DNA from: Odobenus rosmarus divergens
Taxonomy: Eukaryota; Chordata; Mammalia; Carnivora; Odobenidae
Assembly: GCF_000321225.1 (NCBI RefSeq)
Contig: NW_004450566.1
Location: 1,993,233 to 2,057,232, forward strand
Direction: 5' to 3'
DNA length: 64,000 nt
Below are positions 36,441 through 47,469 of the stretch, piece by piece. The position numbers and the translations under genes were made by a program. Position 1 is the first letter of the stretch. Each line of letters begins with the position of its first letter. Under the pieces are notes generated by a model. It ran no database searches. It was given only the letters and a program-made list of their open reading frames with translations, and was not told the DNA's origin.

Positions 36441-36456
36441 AAATAAAAAGCTTTAA

Positions 36457-37586
36457 GAGAGGGAGGAAAATGGCAGCAGAATAGCAGGACCCTAGGCTCA
36501 CCTTGTCCCATGAACATAACCAGAGAACTATCATTAAATCATCCTAAATAACCCAGAAATGACCTGAAGACTGGCAGAACAGACTCCACAACTAAAGGGA
36601 GAGAAGAGGCTACATCGAAGAAGGCAGGGAGTGCTGAGATGAGGTTGAAGGGAGAAACAGATTGTGGGTGCTGCAGAGGGGAAGGAGCTGTGGTAATGGA
36701 GAAGGGCAAGAGAAAGGAGCACATGGGAATGCACAAGGAGAACATTTCCCAAAGCCATTGACTTAAAAAATAAAAGGGCCTGAATTTTGGGAACTCTTGC
36801 AACCAGGAAGGCTTAAAGCCTAGAGTTTCAAAGTCAGCAGATTTGGCTGGGACAGTCTGGAAGGCACTGCAGTGCTCTTAGAGAAAAGGCAGGCAAACAA
36901 CCTGGGGACAGACAATATGGAAACAGGGATCTGAAAAGTGCCTAGAGCACATAGTGGGGACATTATTCTCTCTTCACAGAGCACATACCTGAGAGGCAGT
37001 GTTCATGGAGATACCTTTCTAGGAACAAAGGAGCTGGCCATGCCATTTCCCTCCCCCACCCCTAAGCATAAACACAGAGCCACCTGAGGGAAGCAGTTCA
37101 CACTGGCTGCCTAACTTGCATACACCACACCCCACACTCCTGTACTCTGGTGGGACTGCCCTTCTCAGGCAGACTTGCCTCTGTCCCAGCCTGGTGTGCC
37201 TCTCTAGAGAAGAGAAACACAAACCCCTGCCCACAAAACTTCACCTGACCAAAGAGTTCTGAAGGGCCTCAGTTCTGGTGAAGGTGGTGTCAGGTCTTAT
37301 TTCACAAGCAGACCAGAGCACACCTAGTTCAAACTCACCACATTCAGGCCAGGGACCAAACACTGCCCACATCAGACAAGGAGAAGCTCTGCGGATGACT
37401 AGCATGAAGGATAGAGCAGCCAAAGCACAATAGCAGAGATCACACAGTACACACAGGAGACAATCCCTGAAATGCCAGGCCCTGGGTACTATATGACCTT
37501 TCTTCATAAGGCCATTACTTTCAGGAGTAGGAGACATGACTGGCTTTTCTAACACACAGAAGAATGCGGAGACTTACACAGAATGC
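36457..37586 (+). promoter_or_regulatory. L1 5' UTR (internal promoter region, decayed)
   Basis: This is the part of an L1 that normally holds its Pol II promoter. It is the most GC-rich stretch of the window, though most CpGs have decayed to TG/CA. Open frames on its reverse strand (37019-37555) are incidental results of the GC-richer composition. Confidence 0.7.
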
Positions 37587-38660
37587 CAACATGGAAGAAT
37601 TTATCCCGAATGAAAGAATAAGATAAGGCCACAGCTGGAGATTTAAGCAAAACAGATATAAGTAACATACCTGATGGAGAATTTATTTATTTTATTAAAA
37701 GATTTTATTTATTCATTTGTGAGAGAGAGCATAAGCAGGGAGAGAGGCAGAGGGAGAGGGAGAAGCAGACTCCCTGCTAAGCTGGTAGCCGGATGTGGGG
37801 CTGGATCCCAGGACCTGGAGATCATGACCTGAGCCGAAGGCAGATGCTTAACCTACTGAGCCAACCAGGTGCCCCCTGATGGAGAATTTAAAGCAACAAT
37901 CATAAGGACACTCACTGGGCTTGAGAAAAGAATAAAAGACATCAATAAGACCCTTACTACAGAGATAAAAGAGTTAAAAAAAATCATTCAGAGATGAAGA
38001 GTGCAATAAATGTGATTAGGAATAGGCTTGATGCAGTGAACAGCAGACTGGAAGAAACATGGGAACAAATTAGTGACCTAGAGGACAGAGTAATGGAAAT
38101 TAATGAAGCTGAACAAAAGAGAGAAAAAAGTATGCAACATGAGAATAGACTTAGGGAACTCAGTGATTCCATCAAATGTAATAACATTTGTACTATAGGA
38201 GTCCCAGAAGAAGAAGAGAGAGAAAAGGGGGCAGAAATTTTATTTGAGGAAATAATAGCTGAAAATGTCCATAATTTGGAGAAGGAAACAGACATTTAGA
38301 TACAGGAGGGACAGAGAGCTCCCATCAAAATCAACAAAAGCAGGCCAACACCCAGACATACTGTAATTCAATTTGTGAAATATAGTGATAAAGAAAAAAA
38401 TCTTAAAAGCAGCAAGACAAAAGGAGTCCTTAACTTAAAAGGGAGAACCTGTTAGCCTAGCTGGAGATTTCTCAAGAGAAACTTGGCAAGCTAGAAGAGA
38501 ATGGCGTGATATATTCAAAGTGCTGAAAGGGAAAAATTTGCAGCCAAGAATACTGCATCCAATAAGGGCTGTCATTCAGAATAGAAGAAGAGATAAAGAG
38601 TTTCCCAGACAAACAAAAACTAAAGGAGTTTGTGACCACTAAACCAGGCCTGTGGTAAAT
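37587..38660 (+). pseudogene. L1 ORF1 remnant, broken
   Basis: ORF1 encodes the L1 RNA-binding chaperone, which forms trimers through a coiled coil. An open 101-codon stretch at 37994-38299 carries the coiled-coil heptads (Arg-Leu-Asp-Ala-Val-Asn-Ser-Arg-Leu-Glu-type) and the start of the RNA-recognition part. A stop follows at 38297-38299. Downstream, the conserved 'ACTTGGCAAGCTAGAAGAGAATGGCGTGATATATTCAAAGTGCTGAAAGG' region is recognisable but out of frame. A SINE sits in the 5' part. It cannot make a functional protein. Confidence 0.85.
37686..37875 (-). mobile_element. CAN-SINE inserted in L1 ORF1 region
   Basis: A reverse-orientation copy with a perfect 15-bp duplication, CTGATGGAGAATTTA, at 37671-37685 and 37876-37890. 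Confidence 0.97.
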
Positions 38661-38810
38661 ATTAAAGGGGACTCTTTGAGTGGGAAGGAGAGACCAAAAG
38701 TGACAAAGACAAGAAAGGATCAGAGAAAATCCAGAAACAATAACAAAACAAGTAATAAAATGGTAATAAATTTATGTCTATAAATAATTACTCCAGTAAT
38801 TATTATACCG

Positions 38811-39016
38811 ACAGTAATTGCTCAGTCAGTGAAGCATCTGACTCTTGATTTCAGTTTAGGTCGTGATTTCAGTGTTGTGAGATTGAGCCCCACATCAAGC
38901 TCTATGCTGAGCATGGAGCCTGCTTAAGATTTAAGATTATCTCTTTCTCTCGCCCTTTGCCTCACCCCCCTCTCACTCTCTAATAATAATAATAACAACA
39001 ATAACAACAACATCAA
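38811..39016 (+). mobile_element. CAN-SINE, older variant, with AAT/AAC tail
   Basis: 'GCTCAGTCAGTGAAGCATCTGACTCTTGATTTCAG', 'GAGATTGAGCCCCACATCAAGCTCTATGCTGAGCATGGAGCCTGCTTAAGATT' is the older SINE variant. The first ten or so bases are eroded. Its tail has become a trinucleotide array, (TAA)n(CAA)n, at about 38982-39010. It lies between L1 ORF1 and ORF2. Confidence 0.92.
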
Positions 39017-39350
39017 CTTTTTAAATGGATTAAACACTCCATTCAAAAGACATAGGGTGTTGAAATCGGTAAAAAGACAAGACCCATCTATATGCTGTTT
39101 ATAAGAGACTCATTTTAGACCTAAAGATACCTGCAGATTGAAAGTGAGGGGGTAGAGAAACATTTATCATGCAAATAGATGTCAAAAGGAAGCCAGAGTT
39201 GCAATACTTATATCAGAAAAAGTGAACTTTAAAACAAAGACTCTAATAAGACACAAAGAAGGACACAGTATAATCATAGAGGGGACAATCCAACAAGAAG
39301 ATCCTACAGTTGTAAATATTTATATGCCAAATATGGGAGCACTCAAATAT

Positions 39351-39531
39351 ATATATATTTCATTTATTTATTTGAGAGAGAGAGAGAGCAAGAGAGCATG
39401 AGTGAATGGAGGGGCAGAGGCAGAGGGAGACGGAGAAGCACACTGATACAGGACTTGATCCAAGGGCCCTGGGATTGTGACACCAAGTTCAAGGCAGACT
39501 TTTAACTGACTGAGCCACCCAGGAACCTCAA
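39351..39531 (-). mobile_element. CAN-SINE inserted in L1 ORF2 endonuclease region
   Basis: A reverse-orientation copy with the 'CTCCCTGCTCAGCAGGGAG' core largely missing ('GAAGCACACTGATACAGGACTTGATCC'). A 14-bp perfect duplication, GAGCACTCAAATAT, is at 39337-39350 and 39532-39545. Confidence 0.96.
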
Positions 39532-42084
39532 GAGCACTCAAATATTTAAGACATTTAATTACAAACATAAAGAAAGTCATTGATAATAATACAATCATAG
39601 CAGGGGACTTTAACACTCCACTTACATTAATGGACAGGTCATCTAAGTAGAAAATCAACAAGGAAACAATGGCTTTGAATGACACTGGACCAGATGGACT
39701 TAACAGATATATTCAGAACACTCCATTCTAAAACAGCAGAATTCACATTCTTTCAAAGTGTACTTGGGACATTCTCTAGAATAGATTACGTACTGGGTCA
39801 CAAATCAAGCCTCAAAAGTACAAAAATATTGAAGTCATATCATTCATCTTTTCAGACCACAATGCTATGAAACTAGAAATCAACCACAAAAGAAATTTTG
39901 CAAAGACCACAAATACATGGAGGATAAACAACATGCTATGTTTAATTGTTTAATTGTTTAAATAAATGGGTCTACCAGGAAATAAAAGAAGAAAAGAAAA
40001 AAAATACATGGAGACAAATGAAAATGGAAACACAATGATCCAAACCTTTGGGATGCAGTAAAAGCGGTCCTAGGAGGTAAGTATATAGTAATACAGGCTT
40101 ACCTCAAGAAGCTAGAAAAATCTCAAATAAATGACCTAACCTTACACTTAAAAGAGCTAGAAGAAGAACAACAAATGAAGCCTAAAGCCGGCAGAAGGAG
40201 GGAAATAATAAAGATGAGAGCAGAAATACATGATATAGAAACTAAAACAAACAATAAAACAGATTAATGAAACCAGGAGGTGGTTCTTTGAAAAAATTAA
40301 TAAAATTGATAAACCCTTAGCCAGACTTATCAAAAAGAAAAGAGAAAGGACCTAAATAAATAAAAATCACAAATTTGAGAGGAGAAATAGCAACCAGCAC
40401 TACAGAAATACAAACAAGTGTATGAGAATATTATGAAAAGTTGTATGCTTCAAAATTGGACCATTTGGAAGATATGGATAAATTCCTAGAAACATAAATT
40501 ACCAAAACTGAAACAGGAAGAAATAGAAAACTTGAACTGACTGATAACCAGCAAATAAATTGAATCAGTAATCAAATAAAAAAATCTCCCCCAAAACGAA
40601 AGTCAGAACCAGATGGCTTCCCAGGGGAATTTTACCAAACATTTAAAGAAGAGTTATAACCTATTTTTCTCAAACTATCCCAAAAAATGGAAGAGGAAGG
40701 AAAACTTCCAAATTTATTCTCTGATCCCAGCATTTCCCTAATACCAAAACCAGATAAAGACACCACTACACAAGAGAACTAGAGGCTAATATCCCTCATG
40801 AACACAGATGCAAAAATTCTTAATAAAATACTAGCAAACCAAATCTAACAATACATTAAAAAGAGCATTCACAATGATCAAGTGGGATTTATTCCTGGTT
40901 GCAAAGGTGGTTCAATATTCACCGATCAATGTGATACACTACATTAATAAAAGATAAAAACCATGTGATCCTTTCAACAGATGCAGAAAAAACATTTGAC
41001 AAAATACAACCTCCATTCATGATAAAAACCATCAACATAGTAGGTTTAGAGGGATCATACCTCAAACATAATAAAGGCTATCTATGAAAAACCCACAGCT
41101 GATATCTTCAATGGGGAAAAACTGAGAGCTCTCCTTCTATGGTCTGGAACAAGACAGGGACATCCACTGTCACTGTTGTTATTTAATATATTACTGGAAG
41201 TCCTAGCCACAACAATCAGACAACAAAAATAAATAAAAGGTATCCAAATCAGTAAGGAAGAAATAAAATATTCACTATTTGCAGATGACATGATACTCTA
41301 TATAGAAAACCCAAGACTCCACCCCCCTAAAAAAATGCTAGAACTGATAAGCAAATTCAGTAAAGTCCCAGGATACAAAATCAACTTAAAAAAATGTTGC
41401 ATTTCTATACAACAATAATATAGCAGCAAAAAGTGAAATTAAGGAATCAATCCCATTTACTCTTATACCAAATACCATAAGATACCTAGGAATAAACCTA
41501 ACCAAAGAGGTGAGAGATCTGTCCTTTGAAAACTATGAAATACTGATGAAAGAAATTGAAGATGACACAAAGAAATAGAAAGACATTCCATGCTCACGGA
41601 TTAAAAGAACAAATATTGTTAAAATGCCTATATTACCCAAAGCAATCTACACATTTAATGTAATCCCTATCAAAATACCAGCAGCATTTTTCACAGAACT
41701 AAAACAAACAATCCTAAAATTTGTATGGAACCACAAAAGACCTTGATTAGCCAATCTTGAAAAAGAAAAGCAAAGCTGAAGGCATCACAATTCTGGACTT
41801 CAAGTTATGTTGCAAAGTTGTAGTAATCAAAACAGTATGGTGTTGGCACAAACATTGACACATAGATCAATGGAAGAGAAGAGAAAACCTAGAAATGAAC
41901 CCACAACTATATGGTCAATTAATCTTTCACAAAGCAGGAAAGAACATCCAATGGGAAAATGATAGTCTCTTCAACAAATGGTGTTGAGGAAACTGGTCTA
42001 CAACATGCAAAAGAATGAAACTGGGCCATTTTCTTACACCACACACAAAAATAAATTTAAAATGGATTAAGGACTTAAGTGTGA

Positions 42085-42129
42085 GACCTGAAACCATAAA
42101 AACCTAGACCTGAAACCATAAAAATCCTA
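42085..42129 (+). repeat. 22-bp tandem duplication in L1 ORF2
   Basis: GACCTGAAACCATAAAAA-CCTA is repeated twice head to tail (period 22). Other L1s, including the copy at 13591, have it once. Confidence 0.85.
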
Positions 42130-42860
42130 GAAAAGAACACAGGCAGTAACTTTTTGTCATTAGCTGTAGCAATTTTTTTTCTGGATATGTCTCCTGAGCC
42201 AAGGGAAACAAAAGCAAAATAAACTATTGGGGGTACATCAAAATAAAAAGCTTCTGCACAGTGAAGGAAATAATCAATAAAACTAAAAGATAACCTATAG
42301 AATGGGAGAAGATATATGCAAGTGACATATCTGATAAGGTGTTAGTATCCAAAATATATAAAGAATTTATTAAACATCCCCAAAATGAATAATTCCATTA
42401 AAAATGGGCAGAAGACATGAATAGACATTTTTCCAAAGAGGAGTACAGATGGCACAGACACATGAAAAGATGCTCAACATCGCTCATCATCAGGGTAATG
42501 CAAATCAAAACTTCAATGAGGTATCACTTCACACTTGTCAGAATGGCTAAAATCAATACAACACAAGAAACAACAGTGTTTGTGAGGATGTGGAGAAAAG
42601 AGAACACTGCTACACTGTTGGTGGGAATGCAAACTGGTGCAGCCACTCTGGAAAACAGTGTGGAGTTTTCTCAGAAAGTTAAAAATAGAACTACCCTACA
42701 ATCTGGCAATTGTACTACTTTGGTATTTTCCCAAAGAATACAAAAATACTGATTTAAAAGGATACATGCACCGTGATGTTTATAGCAGCATTATGTACAA
42801 TAGCCAAATTATGGAAACACCCCAAGTGTCCATCAACTGATGAATGAATAAAGAAGATGT

Positions 42861-42863
<3 letters not shown>

Positions 42864-42901
<38 letters not shown>
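42864..42901. repeat. (TA)19 microsatellite inside L1
   Basis: A pure AT/TA array at the point of ORF2 where the first L1 has (TG)n. It is followed by degenerate 'TTCATATATATT' repeats to about 42960, which replaced part of the L1 sequence. Confidence 0.95.
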
Positions 42902-43336
42902 CCCTTCACATATATATATATTCATTCATATATATTTCTATTCATATATATTCATGTAGATTTCATTCTTTAAAAGAATTTGCAATAACACGGATGGATC
43001 TATAGAGTAAAATGTTAAGCAAAATAAGTGAGTCAGTGAAAGACAAATACCATATGGCTTCACTGATATGTGGAATTTAAGAAACAAAACAAAGGCAAAA
43101 AAAATAGGGAGACATAAACCATGAAACAGACTCTTTAACTACAAAGAACAAAGAGAGGACTACTGGGGTGGGAGATGGGTGAAATAGGTGAAAGGGATTA
43201 AGAGTACCATTATCTTGATGAACACTAAGTGATATACAGAATTGTTGAATTGCTATCTTGTAAAACTGAAACTAATATAACAATGTATAAGTTAACTACA
43301 CTGGAATTAAAACAAAATAACATTTAAAATGAAACA

Positions 43337-43430
43337 AAACACTCTCACAGAAGCATCCAAAATAATGTTTGATCAAGTATCTATGTACCCTGTGGCCAAG
43401 CCAAGTTAATGTATAAAATTAACCACTATA
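43337..43430 (-). mobile_element. MLT2-type ERVL LTR, second piece
   Basis: 'AAACACTCTCACAGAAGCATCCAAAATAATGTTTGATCAAGTATCT', 'CTGTGGCCAAGCCAAGTTAATGTATAAAATTAACCACTATA' is the remaining antisense end of the LTR at 36052-36440. Together they make one LTR of about 480 bp, interrupted by the L1. Confidence 0.85.
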
Positions 43431-43945
43431 GGGTGGTACATTTTCCTCAGCTTTGAAAGTGCTCATCTCTCCCCAGCCTTTTTTTTTTTTGCCTACAAGT
43501 CGTTCTTCTAAAAAAATCTAATCTTTCCATTCCATGTTGATCAACCATTAACTATATAACTTTGTATTATTTAAATTCTAAATAATGTGTATCACCTGCT
43601 TCTTTCTTGTAAAGTTCTCTCAAATCCTAACAATAGGAACATTTTTTTCTTTAAATAATATCATATTTCCTTTCCACTCAATTGCTATGCATATTTCAGT
43701 GTAGAATCATCTTAACTTTTATCATAGTTCCAGATGGTCAGATAAGGAGGTGAGATTAGCACATTCTATCCACATTTTATACTTTTCAGGGTCATCTCTG
43801 GGTGAGAATTATAGTACCTATTAGCTTACAGTGCTCTGGCAGTGTATGGATTTGAACAACTTGCTGTGACAAGTGATTTAAATAATGACTTACCTTAGCC
43901 ATGATAATTGCATATATTTAAATTGGTTGTTAATTATATCTAGAA
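43431..43945. other. No gene; contains copy A of the 64-bp duplication
   Basis: Unassigned AT-rich sequence apart from the duplicated segment at 43657-43720. Confidence 0.5.
43657..43720 (+). repeat. 64-bp direct duplication, copy A
   Basis: From AATATCATATTTCCTTTCC to CATCTTAACTTTT this segment is identical to 45405-45468. It extends leftward only by AAA plus one mismatch (AAAT versus AAAC). Flanks on both sides are otherwise unrelated. I recognise no repeat family in it. Confidence 0.97.
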
Positions 43946-44082
43946 CACTGGTTCCTAAACAAGCTGATCATTGAAATCATATGAGAACTTCTTAAAAATA
44001 CAGAATCACAGGCTCTACCATTTGGATGTCTGTAATAGAATCTCCAGGTTTGAGGTCCCCAAATACATACTTTAAAAATGTT
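43946..44082 (+). mobile_element. hAT-type MITE (MER5-like)
   Basis: 'CACTGGTTCCTAAACAAGCTGATCATTGAAATCATATGAGAACTTCTTAAAAATACAGAATCACAGGC', 'AATAGAATCTCCAGGTTTGAGG' and 'ATACTTTAAAAATG' follow the order of a MER5-class element. The precise family is uncertain. Confidence 0.65.
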
Positions 44083-45087
44083 ACTTACTTAATTATGATG
44101 GTAAACAACTGATATGGAGAATACATAGAATTACAAAATTGTAAAATCCCTTGATTTTTTTTTTAATTTTCAGGATTATTTAGAAGTAGACATTATTTGG
44201 AAGTAACATTTTTTTTTCATAATGCAAACTAAAATGAAGAATCCATTGATTCCTTTTCTCAGATTCCTTTAATTCCAAGGGCCAGCTTTTTCCACCACCA
44301 TCACTGTATTTTATAGCACTAATGATTGTTGAGCTGGCATCTTACTGTTGACTTATTTTTTAAAAACCTTTTATTATTTTCTTTGGAATATCAAGCAGTG
44401 TTCCTTAAAGTTGTTTTAGTTGGTCTTGTGTTTTTTTGTACCTGATTTGTCTTACTTTGTGGATTTTCTTGTTTTGCTCCTTGTTTTGCTCCTTTGGCCG
44501 GTTGTACCATTAAAAATGTTATCCACTCCCCCCCACCCCCATGACCTCTTTTGCTTTGCCAGTTATCCATACAGGGATTTTGTTTGAGCACCTGGATTTC
44601 TTGATCCTTGGCACACGTTTTGCTTGAGTCTCTAATAAGGTGTTTTAAACAGTCTCCAGGTTTCTGGTAGATTATTTGTTTTTTGTTTTTTTTTTCCAAC
44701 TCCTTTGCACCTTTTTTCTAATATTCACATTTCGATGTAGGTCCCTTTTATAAAATTAAGTTAGCATGTGTTCAATGTTTCTTGGCTTTTCTACTCTCAG
44801 CAGAATGTGAAACTTAATAATATACTGATCACTGATATATAGTGGGTTTATATAATTTCTGATTCACTTCCTGTCTTTTATGCAGAACTCAGTATATTTC
44901 CTTTCCATATGGGTTCTAAAATTACTTGATCTAAGAAGCAGTTATTTATTCCCCTCCAAAATGTTTATTTCATGTCTCTCCTCGATGAGAAAAATCCATG
45001 AATCCAGATGTGAATAATTAAAATTCTATTTGATTACCATCTGTCCTGATTTTGACTATGCACACTTAGGGTTAATATTTTTAGTAC

Positions 45088-45110
45088 TATATATATATAT
45101 ATATATATAT
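45088..45110. repeat. (TA)n followed by GTGTGTATGT
   Basis: About eleven TA units grading into a short TG run. Confidence 0.93.
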
Positions 45111-45404
45111 GTGTGTATGTATTTGAACATCAGTTGAATAGGATTGAAGTAATCATAAATCTCAGTTGATGGTACATTATCTTCTTGGTGTCTCTCTTGA
45201 TTAACTGATTAGCTGATCATTTCTCTTCTATCCATGCTCTCTATTTTCTCTCTCCAGATAGACAATGATGCTGAGAAGTTTATGAAATAACTTTTTTATT
45301 GGTGTTTTTGCAAAATGTGTATTATTTCATGTGTACTTTTTTTGTTATACTTGTTATATTATAAAGACTATTTTGATAGATATGTCTTTCCCTATTAGTC
45401 AAAC

Positions 45405-45468
45405 AATATCATATTTCCTTTCCACTCAATTGCTATGCATATTTCAGTGTAGAATCATCTTAACTTTT
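45405..45468 (+). repeat. 64-bp direct duplication, copy B
   Basis: Identical over 64 bases to 43657-43720, same strand, start points 1,748 bp apart. The right flanks diverge immediately (GGATAGT here, ATCATAG at copy A). Confidence 0.97.
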
Positions 45469-45696
45469 GGATAGTCTATGTGCATATCTAACCTGTTTCT
45501 TCTAACTGGTGTATAGTATTCCATCTACCACTCCCTTTTTGTCTCCTCTCCTGGTGATTGGTGACTGAATTAGCCTCCAACTCTCCAACATCATTTAAAC
45601 CTGATTTATACCCACCATTGGTTTCTTGATTAAAACTTAATCAGAAAAGAATACTTCCCCTCCAAGTGGTTTTGCAGTAAAATGCTCATTTACATT

Positions 45697-45910
45697 AGTG
45701 TTTCCCAACTTCACCACTATTAACATTTTGGACTGGCTAAATATTGGTTGTGGGAAGTTTTGTGTATTGAAAGATATTTAGCAGCATCCCTGCTCTACCC
45801 ATTGATACAGAAGCATCCCCAATTATGATGATGAAAACATCTCCAGATGTTGTCAAATGTCCCCTTGGGAAGGAGAGAGGACAAAATCACCCCCTTTTGA
45901 GAACAACTGT
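45697..45910 (-). mobile_element. MER20 (hAT-Charlie MITE)
   Basis: On the plus strand: 'GTGTTTCCCAACTTCACCACTATTAACATTTTGGACTGG', 'TTGAAAGATATTTAGCAGCATCCCTGCTCTACCCA', 'AAACATCTCCAGATGTTGTCAAATGTCCCCTTGGG', 'AAAATCACCCCCTTTTGAGAACAACTGT'. This is MER20 in reverse over nearly its full length, with inverted ends preserved. Confidence 0.9.
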
Positions 45911-46774
45911 TGTAGATCTTCTAAATATTTGGATGCTACTTTTGTTAAATTTTACATAGTCTTAGTTATCCAGTATAGCCTGTGACTCAGTGACACTATA
46001 TCCTCACTTTTGTTTGTCCACTTGTTCACTGTTGTTTCAAAACGTCCATTACATATGATTACTCCTTCTTGACAATCATTCCACTTTTCCTATCTTCTCG
46101 ATTTATATAATTTTTATGTAGCCATCAGGGAAGAAAATCTTGGCTTCCCTAATAACAGAGTTTTCAGTGACTAGCTCATTTTATAATGGACTTTATATGG
46201 ACTTTGTATGTAATAAAACTCATTACATTTTAAAATACGTAAGTCAAGCCTGAGGTTAAACAGAGATGTGAGTACTTATCTTTAATTATATCATTTCAAA
46301 TTTGTAAATAACACAGAAAATCATTCCTCGATTTTAATTATGAGCTGAACTGTATAACTATTTCACAGATTTGACTTTAAGCTGTTTCTGTCTCTATTAA
46401 AAGCCAAAAGGTCCTCAATTAAGAGGCAGAATCATTACCAAAAGGATCCAACCATCCACAGATCTTCTCTTTAATTATTATCAAATATCAACAAGCAAAC
46501 TATATATTTAGGTTATGAAATAATGTTTTCTCTCAGTGACTTCTAAAAAATATGAAATGTTATGGTAAAACCTGTAATTCAAATGATCTGAAAGCATACA
46601 AGTGAAATATTTTTAAAAGCTTAAATGAATGAAAAGTTTACTAGATTGAAAGTCAGAATATTTGTGTGTAATAACTGGTTTGCCCATTGTGCATTGCGTG
46701 TCTTTTGGCTTAAATTCTCAAAATTGAGTTTCCTCAATAAGAAATGGCAGATTTTTTAATTTTTTTAAAGATAA
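45911..46774. other. No gene; unassigned
   Basis: AT-rich sequence without recognisable elements. Confidence 0.4.
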
Positions 46775-46910
46775 GATGAAATTATTATTTTTTAAATTAT
46801 GTTCAATTAGCCAACATATAATACGTCATTAGTTTTTGATATAGTGTTCAACGATTCATTAGTTGCGTATAACACCCAATGCTCATCACCACACATGCCC
46901 TCCTTAATAA
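46775..46910 (-). mobile_element. Carnivoran L1 3' UTR fragment
   Basis: 'CAACATATAATACGTCATTAGTTTTTGATATAGTGTTCAACGATTCATTAGTTGCGTATAACACCCAATGCTCATCACC' matches the antisense 3' UTR seen at 33175-33300, so it is another extreme 5' truncation. No clear target duplication. Confidence 0.9.
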
Positions 46911-47469
46911 GTTAATGCAACTCTAAGACATTATCAAAAAGAAGGGATTATTTTATCATTTGCCAGAATTTCAGCAAAATTTTGAATATCCTCATGTTGA
47001 AGACATTATTTGTAATGGCAGGCAGAAATTCATTTGGAATCCACGAAGCTACCGGCAATATGTGGTGTTGTTGATTTTAGGCTCGTCTTTGATGGCAAGT
47101 TGATGGCTTTTGGCCTGTCCCCACCTCTGTACTCCTGCTACAGTACCACAATTCCCCAATCCCAGTTTGTCATTTGTTTCCCTCCCTATCTTAACCATCT
47201 ACCTTTGGTCAACACAAAACACTTACCTATTTCTGAGTTTTGGTCCAGCATCCCTCCACCTTATCCCCCACCCCTCCTCAGATTAAATGATCTTTCTCAA
47301 GTATTCCATTAATGGATCTAGTCAAAACCTCTAGATTCATGATCTTGTATAAGGGACTCAAGAATATATATTGCCTATAAAGATCCAGCTCATAAATGAA
47401 TAATAGTCATTAAAACGGAAGAATCAAGTCCAGATAGTATTAGATTCTCAGATTCTGCAGTGCCTCTAA
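46911..47469. other. No gene; unassigned
   Basis: CT-richer than the surroundings around 47100-47280. A 92-codon frame at 47034-47312 has no recognisable domain. Confidence 0.4.

Larger units (their letters stand above)
39017..42830 (+). pseudogene. L1 ORF2 remnant, broken
   Basis: The order of ORF2 domains is kept: an endonuclease part (open piece at 39679-39870), linker, reverse transcriptase, and C-terminal region (open piece at 42417-42752). The RT catalytic FADDM motif is intact at 41278-41292. Many stops and frameshifts and a SINE at 39351 prevent expression. Compared with the copy at 13591 it retains the usual Phe before Ala-Asp-Asp, but is otherwise no less damaged. Confidence 0.9.
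36457..43335 (+). mobile_element. Nearly full-length carnivoran L1 (inactive)
   Basis: It starts with the L1 5' UTR motif GAGGGAGGAAAATGGCAGCAG, continues through a GC-richer 5' UTR (to about 37586), ORF1 remnant, ORF2 remnant and 3' UTR, and ends in an A-rich tail near 43300-43335. Total about 6.9 kb, including three later SINEs (about 575 bp). The flanks are the two halves of one MLT2 LTR and overlap by roughly 10-15 degenerate bases (ACTCTACATC / ACTCTCACAG), consistent with an old target-site duplication. Confidence 0.93.
44083..45696. other. No gene; unassigned, contains copy B of the 64-bp duplication
   Basis: A 102-codon reverse-strand frame at 44391-44699 (Lys/Gln/Asn-rich) has no domain I recognise. 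It includes the 12-bp tandem pair TTGTTTTGCTCC at about 44469-44492. A (TA)n array is at 45088-45110. Confidence 0.4.

Noticed and set aside
37019..37555. 71- and 104-codon minus-strand frames in GC-richer DNA
   Set aside because: They are the reverse strand of the L1 5' UTR.
42864..42960. AT-rich replication origin or fragile site
   Set aside because: The (TA)n array is short and explained by microsatellite growth within L1; no other support.
13591..43335. CRISPR-like or other direct-repeat system from the two similar L1 segments
   Set aside because: The similarity is simply two copies of one LINE-1 family; the host is a mammal and there are no short regularly spaced repeats.
44391..44699. 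102-codon Lys/Gln-rich frame that might be an L1/HAL1 ORF1 remnant
   Set aside because: The resemblance to ORF1-like basic tails is too weak and is partly due to a 12-bp tandem repeat.
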